Shown: piece by piece, positions 16,039-24,220 of the stretch
Layout: the number at the start of each line of letters is the position of its first letter
How positions within the stretch are numbered: position 1 is the first letter of the stretch
Assembly: GCA_045546915.1 (NCBI GenBank)
Contig: JAZQDU010000018.1
Location: forward strand, 62,001-126,000
Origin: UMGS172 sp045546915
Lineage (GTDB): Bacteria > Bacillota > Clostridia > Oscillospirales > Acutalibacteraceae
Reading direction: 5' to 3'
DNA length: 64,000 nt
Position numbers and translations under genes: made by a program
Notes under the pieces: model-generated
What the model was told of the DNA's origin: nothing
What the model saw: the letters and a program-made list of their open reading frames with translations, nothing else
The model's database searches: none

Positions 16039-17418
16039 CTAATTTATTGCTTTTGTTTTCCATTTACCAAAACGATAAAATATAACTGTGAGAACGGCAC
16101 CTAAAATCCATGATGATAATAATGATATTTGTATACATTCAAATCTTCCAACCGGTAATTCCGGAGTTTTTGTCATGTTGGAAATTAAATATGCAAGAGG
16201 AACTCTGATTATGACTGTAGTGATAAGAGAAATCCACATTGGAGTAAGCGTGTCACCTGCACCACGCATAATTCCTGAAAGACTTTGGGTAATAGCCACA
16301 GCAATATAACCAACTGCTATAATTCTCATAATATAACAACTAAGTTCAACCAGTTCAGCAGTATCAGTAAACATACCCATAAGATACTTGCCAAACAATA
16401 AGATTATTACAGTAATCGAAGCGGAACAGATAACAGCCATTAAAGTTCCTTGTTTAGCGCCTTTTGTTACACGGTCATAAAGTTTTGCTCCAACATTTTG
16501 ACCTGCATAGGTTGTAAGCGCAGTACCAAATGAAAAGTTCGGCATCATAGCAAACCCATCAACGCGCATAACTATTACGTTTGCCGCAATAAACTGTTCA
16601 CCAAACTGATTTGTAAGTGACTGAACAACCAGCATTGCCGATGAGAAAATTGCTTGAGTCATACCTGCAGGGAAACCTAATTTTATCAATGTCAACATAA
16701 ATACCGACTTAGGCTTTAAATATTTAAGTTCAAAATCAAAGTAGTCCTTTAATTTAGAAAGTTTAATAAAACAAAGTATGGAAGAAATCATTTGAGCGAT
16801 AACCGTAGCAAGCGCAACACCTGCAACGCCCATTTTTAGTCCCCAATCGGCTACAAAATAAATATCTAATAAAATGTTAATGATTGTTGCAACTAAAAGA
16901 TAAACAAGCGCCGAAAAAGAATCCCCTAGTCCTCTTAAAATACCACTTAGAATATTATAATATCCAAGTCCCATAATACCAACAAGTGAAATCGCCAGGT
17001 AATTATAGCAATCATTAAAAATACTTTCAGGAGTATTAAGTGCTGTTAAAATTAATTTAAGCAACGGTAACGATATTGCTATAATTACAACGCAAGCAAT
17101 AGCCGTAGCAGTAATACAGTTACCGACAGTAAAGGAAAGTTTTTCACGATTTTTAGCGCCAAAATACTGCGAAATCATAATACTGGCTCCGGCCGAAATA
17201 CCTATAAAAAGAGCGAGCAAAAGATTTAAAATCGGCATTGTATTACCAACTGCAGCCAATGCATTATCACCAATATATTTTCCTACAACTATACTATCAA
17301 CAGTGCTGTAAAACTGCTGAGCAATATTACCAATAACCATAGGTAATGCAAAAGCAAAAATCCCCTTCCAAGGGGTACCCTTCGTTAAATCGATGGGTTG
17401 ATTAAACTTATTAAACAA
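16039..17418 (-). CDS. MATE family efflux transporter
   Basis: A multidrug/toxin extrusion transporter of 459 residues with twelve predicted helices in two similar halves. Family features are GTPWKGIFAFALPMVIGNIAQ at the N-terminus, the conserved DSIVVGKYIGDNALAAVG in helix 2, and SLVGIMGLGYYNILSGILRG. It would export organic cations or similar compounds with Na+ or H+. The real substrate is unknown. It follows the VanY-like gene by 27 bases and runs toward the infC promoter with no obvious terminator between. Confidence 0.9.
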   Translation of the reverse strand: MFNKFNQPIDLTKGTPWKGIFAFALPMVIGNIAQQFYSTVDSIVVGKYIGDNALAAVGNTMPILNLLLALFIGISAGASIMISQYFGAKNREKLSFTVGNCITATAIACVVIIAISLPLLKLILTALNTPESIFNDCYNYLAISLVGIMGLGYYNILSGILRGLGDSFSALVYLLVATIINILLDIYFVADWGLKMGVAGVALATVIAQMISSILCFIKLSKLKDYFDFELKYLKPKSVFMLTLIKLGFPAGMTQAIFSSAMLVVQSLTNQFGEQFIAANVIVMRVDGFAMMPNFSFGTALTTYAGQNVGAKLYDRVTKGAKQGTLMAVICSASITVIILLFGKYLMGMFTDTAELVELSCYIMRIIAVGYIAVAITQSLSGIMRGAGDTLTPMWISLITTVIIRVPLAYLISNMTKTPELPVGRFECIQISLLSSWILGAVLTVIFYRFGKWKTKAIN

Positions 17419-17445
17419 TTTTAAAACCTCTTAATTTTTTAAAAA

Positions 17446-18282
17446 TCAACTTTGAATACCACCGTTTTTAAGATATTCAATATATTCTTCAAGGCACATA
17501 CCTAAACGATTGATTTCCTTTGCATGTTCAACTCCGACATATCTGTAATGCCATGGTTCATATATTATTTTTGTAACACTTTGCTTGTCTTTAGTGTATC
17601 TAAGAATAAATCCAAAATCTTCAGCATTTTCCTGAAGCCATGCAAATTGAACAGTGTTTTCAAAACTCTCTTCAACCGAGTTAATATCAACTGCAAGACC
17701 TAAGTGATGTTCGCTTGTACCAGGTAGAGCAACGACCTTGGCCGCCTCTACTTTTGCTGTTGCCTCATCCATTCCACTGTTTTTTAATCTATTAACCTTG
17801 TTAATATACAGTGACTGTTGATATGAATACGTTCTGTAAGCCGAGCAAGCCCAAATCTTAATGCCGTCTGATTCGGCAGCCTTACACATATCCTCAAAAC
17901 TCTTTAAAACTCGTTTATCAAGATACTTACTCGCCTCATGACCACTTGAGTAATCACTATTAATTTCTGCTCTTTCAACCGAAGAAATAAAAGAATTATC
18001 AACTGCAATATCGGGGTTTACAAGCTTTAAGTACCACTTATCAACCTCTGCCATCATCGCCAACTGTTCTTCGGTAAATTGAGGTGATAAATCGGAATTG
18101 ACCGACCCGCTATTTTGCAGGTCGGTCTCGTTTTTTAAGTTGTTATATTTTGTACTGACAACAATCAAAGAAATAGCAAGAATGATAATCAAAACAAACT
18201 CTAAAATCATTATAAGTTGCCTTAATTGCCTGACTTTACGTCTTCTTGCTCTCTCCTGTTCGCGGGAGTATCTGTTTTCCAT
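17446..18282 (-). CDS. Membrane-anchored D-Ala-D-Ala carboxypeptidase, VanY/M15B family
   Basis: A 278-residue zinc peptidase that would trim the terminal D-alanine of peptidoglycan stem peptides outside the cell. It has a cationic N-terminus, one membrane helix (IMILEFVLIIILAISLIVV), a linker, then the M15 domain. In that domain SAYRTYSYQQSLY, the zinc motif GTSEHHLGLAVDIN (HxxxxxxD) and EPWHYRYVG (catalytic Glu and third ligand) are all intact. The start overlaps the stop of the upstream dehydrogenase gene by one base. It probably acts in general wall metabolism; no vancomycin-resistance genes are near. Confidence 0.88.
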   Translation of the reverse strand: MENRYSREQERARRRKVRQLRQLIMILEFVLIIILAISLIVVSTKYNNLKNETDLQNSGSVNSDLSPQFTEEQLAMMAEVDKWYLKLVNPDIAVDNSFISSVERAEINSDYSSGHEASKYLDKRVLKSFEDMCKAAESDGIKIWACSAYRTYSYQQSLYINKVNRLKNSGMDEATAKVEAAKVVALPGTSEHHLGLAVDINSVEESFENTVQFAWLQENAEDFGFILRYTKDKQSVTKIIYEPWHYRYVGVEHAKEINRLGMCLEEYIEYLKNGGIQS

Positions 18283-19451
18283 TAAATTACCCTAACTTTA
18301 ACAACCTCGGGCATAGCTCCGATTTCATCGGCAATGCTCGTTACCTTTGTCATATCATTTTCATCAATATCAAGCATAGTATATGCAAAATCGTTCCTCG
18401 ACTTATTAAGCATGTTACTAATATTTATATTAGCGGCAGAAACTACACCCGAAATCTTATTAATAACAGCAGGAACGTTCTTATGAATAACGCATATTCT
18501 CTCTGCACCGGATTTGGGCATAGAAATATTGGGCATATTAACCGAGTTTACAATATTGCCGTTCTCAATATAATCCATTAACTCGTCGGCTGCCATAATA
18601 GCACAGTTATCCTCAGATTCGGGAGTAGATGCGCCAAGGTGTGGAATACATACAACACCGTCAGCACCGATAAGTTCATCAGACGGGAAGTCGGTAACAT
18701 AAGCAGCAACTTTACCCTCGTCAAGTGCAACAAGCAAATCCTCAGAATTAACCAAATCGCCACGAGCAAAATTAAGAATTCTTACTCCATCCTTCATCAT
18801 GCCAATGGTATCTTTATTAATAAATCCTTTGGTATCGGGAGTAAGCGGAACATGAACAGAAATGTAATCACACTGCTCATATATGTCTTTCAAATCCATA
18901 GCACGTTGGGTGTGATGAGTAAGATTCCAAGCAGCATTAACCGAAAGATATGGGTCGTAACCATAAACCTTCATACCAAGTGCGTTAGCGGCATTAGCAA
19001 CCAAAACACCAATAGCACCAAGACCAATAACACCGAGGGTTTTGCCCTTGATTTCGGGACCAACGAAAGCACCTTTGCCCTTTTCAACCATTTTGCCAAC
19101 CTCAGCACCGTTACCTTTAAGTGTTTTTGCCCACTCAATAGCAGGAATAACACGACGAGAAGAAAGAAGAAGACCTGCAACTACGAGTTCTTTTACAGCA
19201 TTTGCGTTAGCACCGGGAGTGTTGAAAACTACAATACCCTCTTCAGCACAACGGTCAACAGGAATGTTGTTAGTACCGGCACCTGCACGTGCTATTGCCA
19301 AAAGAGAATCAGGAAACTCAACATCATGAAGTGCAGCCGAACGAACTATAGCGCCTACAGGATTTTCAACATCATCACCGCAAGTGTACTTGCTGTCAAA
19401 GCGCTCGAGGCCGATTGACGAAATTTTGTTGTAAGTTTTAATATTATACAT
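18282..19451 (-). CDS. serA: D-3-phosphoglycerate dehydrogenase-like enzyme with ACT domain
   Basis: A D-isomer 2-hydroxyacid dehydrogenase of 389 residues, most like SerA, which oxidises 3-phosphoglycerate in the first step of serine synthesis. The NAD-binding motif is LGVIGLGAIGVLVANAA near residue 140. The catalytic arginine is in NFARGDLVN, and the His is in CIPHLGAST near residue 275. The C-terminus carries an ACT-like regulatory domain (VIHKNVPAVINKISGVVSA). No serC or serB is adjacent. Another hydroxyacid substrate is possible but less likely given the ACT domain. A sigma-A promoter lies at 19486-19513. Confidence 0.85.
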   Translation of the reverse strand: MYNIKTYNKISSIGLERFDSKYTCGDDVENPVGAIVRSAALHDVEFPDSLLAIARAGAGTNNIPVDRCAEEGIVVFNTPGANANAVKELVVAGLLLSSRRVIPAIEWAKTLKGNGAEVGKMVEKGKGAFVGPEIKGKTLGVIGLGAIGVLVANAANALGMKVYGYDPYLSVNAAWNLTHHTQRAMDLKDIYEQCDYISVHVPLTPDTKGFINKDTIGMMKDGVRILNFARGDLVNSEDLLVALDEGKVAAYVTDFPSDELIGADGVVCIPHLGASTPESEDNCAIMAADELMDYIENGNIVNSVNMPNISMPKSGAERICVIHKNVPAVINKISGVVSAANINISNMLNKSRNDFAYTMLDIDENDMTKVTSIADEIGAMPEVVKVRVI

Positions 19452-19485
19452 AACTTATATCCCCCAAGAAATAATTTATGATGTA

Positions 19486-19513
19486 ATTATATTATATTAA
19501 TATGATTTGTCAA
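19486..19513 (-). promoter_or_regulatory. Sigma-A promoter for the serA-like gene
   Basis: On the minus strand TTGACA (19508-19513) and TATAAT (19486-19491) with a 16-base spacer, about 35 bases upstream of the ATG. Confidence 0.75.
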
Positions 19514-19589
19514 GTGGTTTGTTAAAAAATCTACTAAATTTCTTTAAAATGGATAAATTTAATCTTAAAGTTTGTTAAAAAAATATCAT

Positions 19590-20147
19590 TTATAATTGTT
19601 TTTTCAATAAATCAAAGTATTCATTAATCTCAGCAACCTTTAAATCAACCTCGGCTTTTGCACCGTTAAAATCATCATTTTCGGTCATTATATTTAAAAT
19701 TTCAGATTTAAAAACTTCCGTACGTCCTAATGCAAGATTAACTAAATCCTTAGCATTTTGCCCACCGAACGCTGTAAACTCATTGCACAGTTCGGCACAA
19801 AGAAGTACAATCTTACCAATAACCGCTGATGCACTATTTAACGATTCAGACTGATTTTCCGGTTCAAAATTTACCAAAGTATCGTAATTTTTATCGTTCT
19901 CGACGGTTTCTGCAACCGTTTCAACAGTTTCTTCGGGAGCAGTAACACAAGGCGTTAAAATAACTGAGTTATTTTGTTCGCTTTGAACATCAATTAATTG
20001 CTTTTTAAGACCTTCGATTTCGGCATTCAAATTATCGATTTGCAACTTCTTTTCCTGGAGCTGCTTGGTAAGTAAAACAATATTGTCATAAAGTTCGCTG
20101 TTTTTGTCTATTAAAGAATTTATTTCATCAACTATTTTCTTTTTCAA
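19590..20147 (-). CDS. Coiled-coil protein of unknown function (TTG start)
   Basis: I do not recognise a family. The protein has about 185 residues. Residues 1-65 form a long heptad-rich coiled coil (KQLQEKKLQIDNLNAEIEGL). An acidic, Thr/Val/Glu-rich linker follows, and then an alpha-helical C-terminal half with LCAELCNEFTAFGGQ. DivIVA-like or septum-associated function would be a guess. I chose TTG 20147 because AAGGGAAG lies seven bases upstream. The longer upstream reading runs into an A+T-rich divergent promoter region and is hydrophobic nonsense. It is divergently transcribed from the DUF4364 gene. Confidence 0.6.
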   Translation of the reverse strand: MKKKIVDEINSLIDKNSELYDNIVLLTKQLQEKKLQIDNLNAEIEGLKKQLIDVQSEQNNSVILTPCVTAPEETVETVAETVENDKNYDTLVNFEPENQSESLNSASAVIGKIVLLCAELCNEFTAFGGQNAKDLVNLALGRTEVFKSEILNIMTENDDFNGAKAEVDLKVAEINEYFDLLKKQL

Positions 20148-20206
20148 AAAATCACTTCCCTTTTTAATTATATAATAAAAAAGATGTATATTCAATGATA
20201 AATATC

Positions 20207-20235
20207 TTGTTAAAACGAAAAAAATGTAGTATAAT
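20207..20235 (+). promoter_or_regulatory. Sigma-A promoter for the DUF4364 gene
   Basis: TTGTTA at 20207-20212 and TATAAT at 20230-20235 with a 17-base spacer, 29 bases upstream of the start codon. Confidence 0.65.
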
Positions 20236-20264
20236 GTAAAAAAATAATGTGTTTGGAGAAATTT

Positions 20265-20825
20265 ATGCAAACCGATGCTATGAATGCCGGTGTAAATCCC
20301 GGTGGACTTAACAGTAAAGTTGAAATCCGTGTGCTTATCTGTTATATTCTTGCCAATATAAAAGGAGCAGTACCGCTTGAGGCTGTAAAAGAGCAATTAC
20401 ACTTTGGCGGTTTAGCAAACTACTTTGAAACTGCACTTGCAATTTCAGACCTTACTGAAAACAGGACTATAACTTGTACCGAAGAAAATGGTATTGCTTT
20501 ATACAGTCCAACTACTGAAAGTGACCGTGTTAGCAGTGCTTTAGGAAGTTCACTCCCCTTTTCTGTTAAAGAAAAAGCACTTATTATTGCCGAAAATATT
20601 ATAACTCGCAGAAAAAACGAGCGAAACAACAAAGTTGAAATTGAAAAGGCAGATTTAGGTTTTATTGTAACCTGCAAAATAATGGAAAAAGACTATAGTT
20701 TAGCAAGTATTAGTCTTTTAGTTCCTGATGAACAAACAGCACTTGATGTAAAGGGAAGATTCTTGTCCGACCCAATATCCACACTTGTTAAGGCAACCGA
20801 AGCATTAACAGGTGCTGATATATAA
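20265..20825 (+). CDS. DUF4364 family protein
   Basis: A 186-residue protein of a Clostridia family (DUF4364) without a known biochemical role. The N-terminal third (VEIRVLICYILANIKGAVPL) looks like a winged-helix start, followed by an FGGLANYFETALAISDL block. The rest is a mixed alpha/beta domain. This suggests a small transcription regulator, but that is inference. ATG 20265 has TTGGAGAA just upstream. An earlier in-frame start at 20247 is weaker. It is followed at once by a strong hairpin terminator and then by a tRNA gene on the other strand. Confidence 0.7.
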   Translation: MQTDAMNAGVNPGGLNSKVEIRVLICYILANIKGAVPLEAVKEQLHFGGLANYFETALAISDLTENRTITCTEENGIALYSPTTESDRVSSALGSSLPFSVKEKALIIAENIITRRKNERNNKVEIEKADLGFIVTCKIMEKDYSLASISLLVPDEQTALDVKGRFLSDPISTLVKATEALTGADI

Positions 20826-20855
20826 AAAAAGACAAGTCTTACGACCTGTCTTTTT
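20822..20855. terminator. Bidirectional terminator between the DUF4364 gene and tRNA-Thr
   Basis: AAAAAGACAaGTC and GACcTGTCTTTTT form a hairpin with a TTAC loop and A/T tracts on both sides. It can end both the plus-strand gene and the minus-strand tRNA. Confidence 0.75.
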
Positions 20856-20930
20856 GGAGCCGGAGATGGGACTTGAACCCACGACCTGCTGATTACGAAT
20901 CAGCTGCTCTACCAACTGAGCCACCCCGGC
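20855..20930 (-). tRNA. tRNA-Thr, anticodon CGT
   Basis: Read on the minus strand, the sequence folds as a full cloverleaf. The acceptor stem GCCGGGG pairs with CTCCGGC, the anticodon stem is GCTGA/TCAGC around the loop TTCGTAA (anticodon CGT, codon ACG), and the T-arm is GTGGGTTCAAGTCCCAT. CCA is encoded at 20855-20857. A sigma-A promoter lies just upstream at 20943-20971. Confidence 0.95.
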
Positions 20931-20942
20931 ATTGACTTGTTG

Positions 20943-20971
20943 ATTATATCAACTTTTTTTAACTAAGTCAA
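20943..20971 (-). promoter_or_regulatory. Sigma-A promoter for tRNA-Thr with embedded dyad
   Basis: On the minus strand TTGACT (20966-20971) and TATAAT (20943-20948) with a 17-base spacer. The -10 lies in a dyad GTTGAT...ATCAAC (20939-20953), and an outer TTGACT...AGTCAA pair (20932-20971) encloses it. It may be an operator of the adjacent XRE regulator, which is an inference from position. Confidence 0.6.
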
Positions 20972-20999
20972 GTACAAATTAAGTTATAGGAGAATCGTT

Positions 21000-21407
21000 A
21001 TGGCTAAAGAAATTAAACGCACAAAAATAGGCGGAAAAATACGTGAATACCGCAAAAATTTACATTTAACTCAAGAAGAGGTTGCCGCAAGACTTGAAAT
21101 AAAACGCAATACGTATGCACGTTACGAAACCGACACGATTCCGCCAATAAATATTTTAGCTAAACTTGGCAGTTTCTTTGGCATTACAACCGATGAGTTA
21201 TTAGGCACCGAAGGATATTATAACTCTGCTGTTAATAATCTGCAAAATCAATTTGTCAATCTATCATCTGTCGATAATTACTCTTATTCTAACAGTTTTT
21301 CTACTGAGGAACTGAAAACGCTTTTAAAAATCACATATATGAGCAAAGAAAAACGTGAGGAATTATTAAAATATATCGAGAGCGTTGTCGAAGAAGAAAA
21401 CCTTTAA
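21000..21407 (+). CDS. XRE family helix-turn-helix regulator
   Basis: A DNA-binding regulator of 135 residues. Residues 10-70 form the Cro/C1-type HTH: IGGKIREYRKNLHLTQEEVA, then LEIKRNTYARYETDTIPP and LAKLGSFFGITTDELLG. The C-terminal half has no known domain, but its end, LKTLLKITYMSKEKREELLK, recalls stand-alone chromosomal XRE regulators. ATG 21000 has TAGGAGA seven bases upstream. It stands alone between two oppositely oriented tRNA genes. I see no phage genes, so it is probably a core regulator. Its target is unknown; the dyad at 20939-20953 is a candidate operator. Confidence 0.85.
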   Translation: MAKEIKRTKIGGKIREYRKNLHLTQEEVAARLEIKRNTYARYETDTIPPINILAKLGSFFGITTDELLGTEGYYNSAVNNLQNQFVNLSSVDNYSYSNSFSTEELKTLLKITYMSKEKREELLKYIESVVEEENL

Positions 21408-21412
21408 AGAAA

Positions 21413-21443
21413 CAAAACTACCGGCAAAGCCGGTAGTTTTTTT
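21413..21443 (+). terminator. Terminator of the XRE regulator gene
   Basis: Perfect hairpin AAACTACCGGC / GCCGGTAGTTT with an AAA loop, followed by a run of T. Confidence 0.9.
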
Positions 21444-21490
21444 ATGCAAAAAATTAGTGTTCATAACCAACCTCCAACGCGAGGTGAAAA

Positions 21491-21540
21491 CAAAAAAAAG
21501 AAGAACCTCAACTACGCGAATTGCGTGTCGAGGTTCTCGA
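21491..21540 (-). terminator. Terminator of tRNA-Leu
   Basis: On the minus strand AGAACCTCgAC... pairs with ...GTtGAGGTTCT and is followed by a TTC and eight T. It starts only a few bases after the tRNA 3' end. Confidence 0.8.
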
Positions 21541-21541
21541 C

Positions 21542-21625
21542 TGGTGCGAGTGACGGGACTTGAACCCGTACGTCGTGGACACACGCCCCTCAAACGTGCC
21601 TGTCTGCCAGTTCCAGCACACTCGC
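21542..21625 (-). tRNA. tRNA-Leu, anticodon GAG
   Basis: A type II tRNA with a long variable arm, read on the minus strand. The acceptor stem GCGAGTG pairs with CACTCGC. The anticodon arm is CACGT/GCGTG around TTGAGGG (anticodon GAG, codon CTC/CTT). The T-arm is ACGGGTTCAAGTCCCGT, and ACCA is encoded at the 3' end. Confidence 0.95.
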
Positions 21626-21658
21626 AAATTTTGAGCGCTCTTCTCAAAGCGCTCGCTT

Positions 21659-21687
21659 ATTATAGCACCGCAATATACCTTTGTCAA
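21659..21687 (-). promoter_or_regulatory. Sigma-A promoter for tRNA-Leu
   Basis: On the minus strand TTGACA (21682-21687) and TATAAT (21659-21664) with a 17-base spacer. The short 5' leader forms the hairpin GAGCGCT / AGCGCTC. Confidence 0.8.
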
Positions 21688-21722
21688 GCACAAATTTAAA
21701 CTTTTTTGTAAAAATTTATCAT

Positions 21723-22379
21723 TTATTTAAAAATTTCCATTTGAGCGTTATAAAGCATATCACGATTAGCGGTATAAACTTCAAAACGTCTGTTTCCGGC
21801 GTCCACAAAAGCATCTGCAAGCAGACCGGGATTTATGTTTTCAGTATTGCCCGCAGGCAATACAACCTCAACAAAAAGTTCGTTTTCGGTTTTATTTATA
21901 TCAATGCTCTTAATCTTTTCGGCAAGATTAAGTTCGGTTACTTTACCCTTTTTACCCTTCTTTTGAGCAATAATTACGTTTCCACGCAACATTGATTCAA
22001 ACTTTTTAAGAAGTTCTGCGTCGGAATCGCTAAAGTATAGTGAAAATTTTGCAAATGTCAATTCGGTAGTTTTCATTATAATCGGGCCTGCTGACAAAAT
22101 TGTAAGGCCTTGTGCCGCATGTGCATTAAGGGCACTTACAATATCATCATCAGAAAAATTATCGTCGGTAATTTTAATATCAACAACATCATAATCGGTT
22201 GTCATACCGAGTGACAACGGTAACGCGAAGGTAAGATAAGTATGCTGATTAAACCCCTCGGTATGCCACGCAGGTATTTTAGATACCTTAATAAGCCTTG
22301 TAAAATACCTGTTCATATCAAGGTGCGATACAAACTTCATTCTACCCTTTCGGCTACAAATAATTCTAACGTTTCTCAA
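21723..22379 (-). CDS. DUF2344 / TIGR03936-type radical SAM-associated protein (TTG start)
   Basis: A 218-residue partner of the radical SAM protein encoded just upstream. It is recognised by its N-terminal stretch GRMKFVSHLDMNRYFTRLIK and the block HTYLTFALPLSLGMTTDYDV, both typical of DUF2344. The function of the pair is unknown; an RNA- or tRNA-related modification has been assumed from the fold and context. I start it at TTG 22379, which has AAAGGGTG six bases upstream. The two genes overlap by 14 bases in different frames, so translation is probably coupled. Confidence 0.82.
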   Translation of the reverse strand: MRNVRIICSRKGRMKFVSHLDMNRYFTRLIKVSKIPAWHTEGFNQHTYLTFALPLSLGMTTDYDVVDIKITDDNFSDDDIVSALNAHAAQGLTILSAGPIIMKTTELTFAKFSLYFSDSDAELLKKFESMLRGNVIIAQKKGKKGKVTELNLAEKIKSIDINKTENELFVEVVLPAGNTENINPGLLADAFVDAGNRRFEVYTANRDMLYNAQMEIFK

Positions 22380-24210
22380 AACAAACACCCTTTCCGTAGC
22401 AATTAGCACCGCAAGCCGCACATTTTTCTCGGCAATTAGGCGTTGTTGTTGCATTGTGAGCCAATAAGTTTTCTCTTTGCAAAAACTCTTCACTAACAGC
22501 ATAATCAAGATGGCTCCATGGCAAAACTTCATTAAATTCACGTTTGCGATAATTATAGAAGAATGGATCAACTCCTGCAAACTCAAAAGCCTTCATCCAC
22601 TTATCGAAATCAAAACACTCTCCCCAACCGTCAAACTTGCAGCCAAGTTTTTCAGCCTCTAAAAGTACATTGCAAAGCCGTCTGTCACCCCTCGCAAATA
22701 CGCCTTCTAATATGCTTGTCCTCGAATCATGCCAACTAAGTGTAATCTTCTTTGTAGTAAGACTGTCAGTTAGAAGTTTTTGTTTTCTTTCAATTTCTGA
22801 CAAGGTATCCTGAGGCTCATACTGGAACGGAGTAAAAGGCTTCGGCACAAAAGACGAAACACTAATAGAAACGTTTACTGACCTGCCCTTTTGGCGCGTA
22901 GGCATATCATAATATGCGTTTACAATCCTTTGACCGAGTTCGGTAATTCCTCTTAAATCATCATCGGTCTCGGTAGGTAATCCAAGCATAAAATAAAGTT
23001 TTACCGAAGTGTAACCGCCCTCAAAAGCAGTTGTGCAGGTACGCATGATTTCGTCTTCGGTTACATTCTTGTTGATTACATCACGAAGGCGTTGAGTACC
23101 CGCTTCGGGTGCAAAAGTAAGTCCTGATTTTTTAACCTTTTTCACCTTTTCAAGCAACTCTTTTGAAAAATTATCAACCCTTAATGACGGCAGAGAAATA
23201 CTAACGTTTTGCTCGTCGCTCCACGGAAGCATTAACCCCAATAACTCATTAAGTTCGGTGTAATCGCTGGTACTGAGCGATGACAATGAAATTTCCTCAT
23301 ATCCAGTATTATCGCATAAACATTTTGCCTGTTCATTTACTGTTTCGGCAGATTTTTCACGAACAGGTCGGTAAATATATCCCGCCTGACAAAAACGGCA
23401 ACCTCTTATACACCCTCTAAAGACTTCCTGCACAGCCCTATCATGCACAATTTCTATAAAAGGTGTGACAAAATTTTCAGGATAATACGACTTGTCCATA
23501 TCGCTCATTATCCTTTTTTTAACGGTTTTAGGAGCACCGTCTTTTGGTAAAATTTCTTTTACTGTGTTATCGTCATTATAAAATACATTATACAAAGACG
23601 GCACATATACACCGTCTATTTTTGACGCAAGTTTTAAAAACTCTTGCTTAGACAAACCTTTATCTCGGCATTCGCGGTAAAGTTCTATAACCTCTAAGTC
23701 GACCTCTTCGCCTTCGCCTAAAAAGAAAATATCAACGAAATCTGCCAAAGGTTCGGGATTACACGCACAAGGTCCACCTGCAACAACAAGGTTTTTTAAT
23801 CCTTTTCTGTCCTTTGAAAGAAGCGGAATACCTGCCAAACGCAACATATGCAACACATTGGAATAAGACAATTCATACTGCAATGTAAAACCGATAATAT
23901 CAAACTCTGATACCGGATCACGACTTTCAAGTGCAAACAGAGGTATATTATTTTTTATCATAACCTCTTCAAAATCGAGCCACGGTGCAAAAACACGTTC
24001 ACACCACATGTAATCCTTTTCATTAAAAAGTGAATAAAGAATTTTCATGCCAAGATGCGACATGCCTATTTCATATGTATCGGGAAAACAAAACGCAAAT
24101 CGCAAATCAACCATTGATTTATCCTTAACAATGCTTCCGGGTTCGTTTCCCGAATATCTACCGGGTTTTTGAACCGATAAAAGCAACTGTTCAAATTTTT
24201 CATCCGTCAT
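22366..24210 (-). CDS. TIGR03960-type B12-binding-like radical SAM protein
   Basis: A 614-residue radical SAM enzyme. The N-terminal half has a cobalamin-binding-like Rossmann region (FAFCFPDTYEIGMSHLGMKI, then VVAGGPCACNPEPLADFVDI). The radical SAM cluster motif is CIRGCRFCQAGYIYRP (CxxxCxxC) near residue 285. The C-terminus ends in a cysteine-rich stretch, NCREKCAACGANCYGKGVC, that may hold another cluster. The target is unknown. ATG 24210 follows TAGGAGTT. In Clostridia this gene usually lies between spoIVFB-like and rng/rplU genes; the spoIVF side of that neighbourhood is present here. Confidence 0.88.
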   Translation of the reverse strand: MTDEKFEQLLLSVQKPGRYSGNEPGSIVKDKSMVDLRFAFCFPDTYEIGMSHLGMKILYSLFNEKDYMWCERVFAPWLDFEEVMIKNNIPLFALESRDPVSEFDIIGFTLQYELSYSNVLHMLRLAGIPLLSKDRKGLKNLVVAGGPCACNPEPLADFVDIFFLGEGEEVDLEVIELYRECRDKGLSKQEFLKLASKIDGVYVPSLYNVFYNDDNTVKEILPKDGAPKTVKKRIMSDMDKSYYPENFVTPFIEIVHDRAVQEVFRGCIRGCRFCQAGYIYRPVREKSAETVNEQAKCLCDNTGYEEISLSSLSTSDYTELNELLGLMLPWSDEQNVSISLPSLRVDNFSKELLEKVKKVKKSGLTFAPEAGTQRLRDVINKNVTEDEIMRTCTTAFEGGYTSVKLYFMLGLPTETDDDLRGITELGQRIVNAYYDMPTRQKGRSVNVSISVSSFVPKPFTPFQYEPQDTLSEIERKQKLLTDSLTTKKITLSWHDSRTSILEGVFARGDRRLCNVLLEAEKLGCKFDGWGECFDFDKWMKAFEFAGVDPFFYNYRKREFNEVLPWSHLDYAVSEEFLQRENLLAHNATTTPNCREKCAACGANCYGKGVCFEKR

Positions 24211-24220
24211 TTTATAACTC

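Noticed and set aside
17446..18282. A vancomycin-resistance locus, because of VanY- and VanX-like peptidases (also 62979-63683)
   Set aside because: The two genes are 45 kb apart, and no VanH/VanA ligase or VanRS pair is nearby. They are better read as wall-turnover enzymes.
18639..19418. A 259-codon open frame on the plus strand opposite the serA-like gene
   Set aside because: It is fully antisense to a well-supported gene, has no recognisable domain and no ribosome binding site. It is explained by codon bias of the real gene.
21000..21407. A prophage or integrated element between the two tRNA genes
   Set aside because: There is only an XRE regulator with its own terminator. There is no integrase, attachment-site duplication or phage gene.
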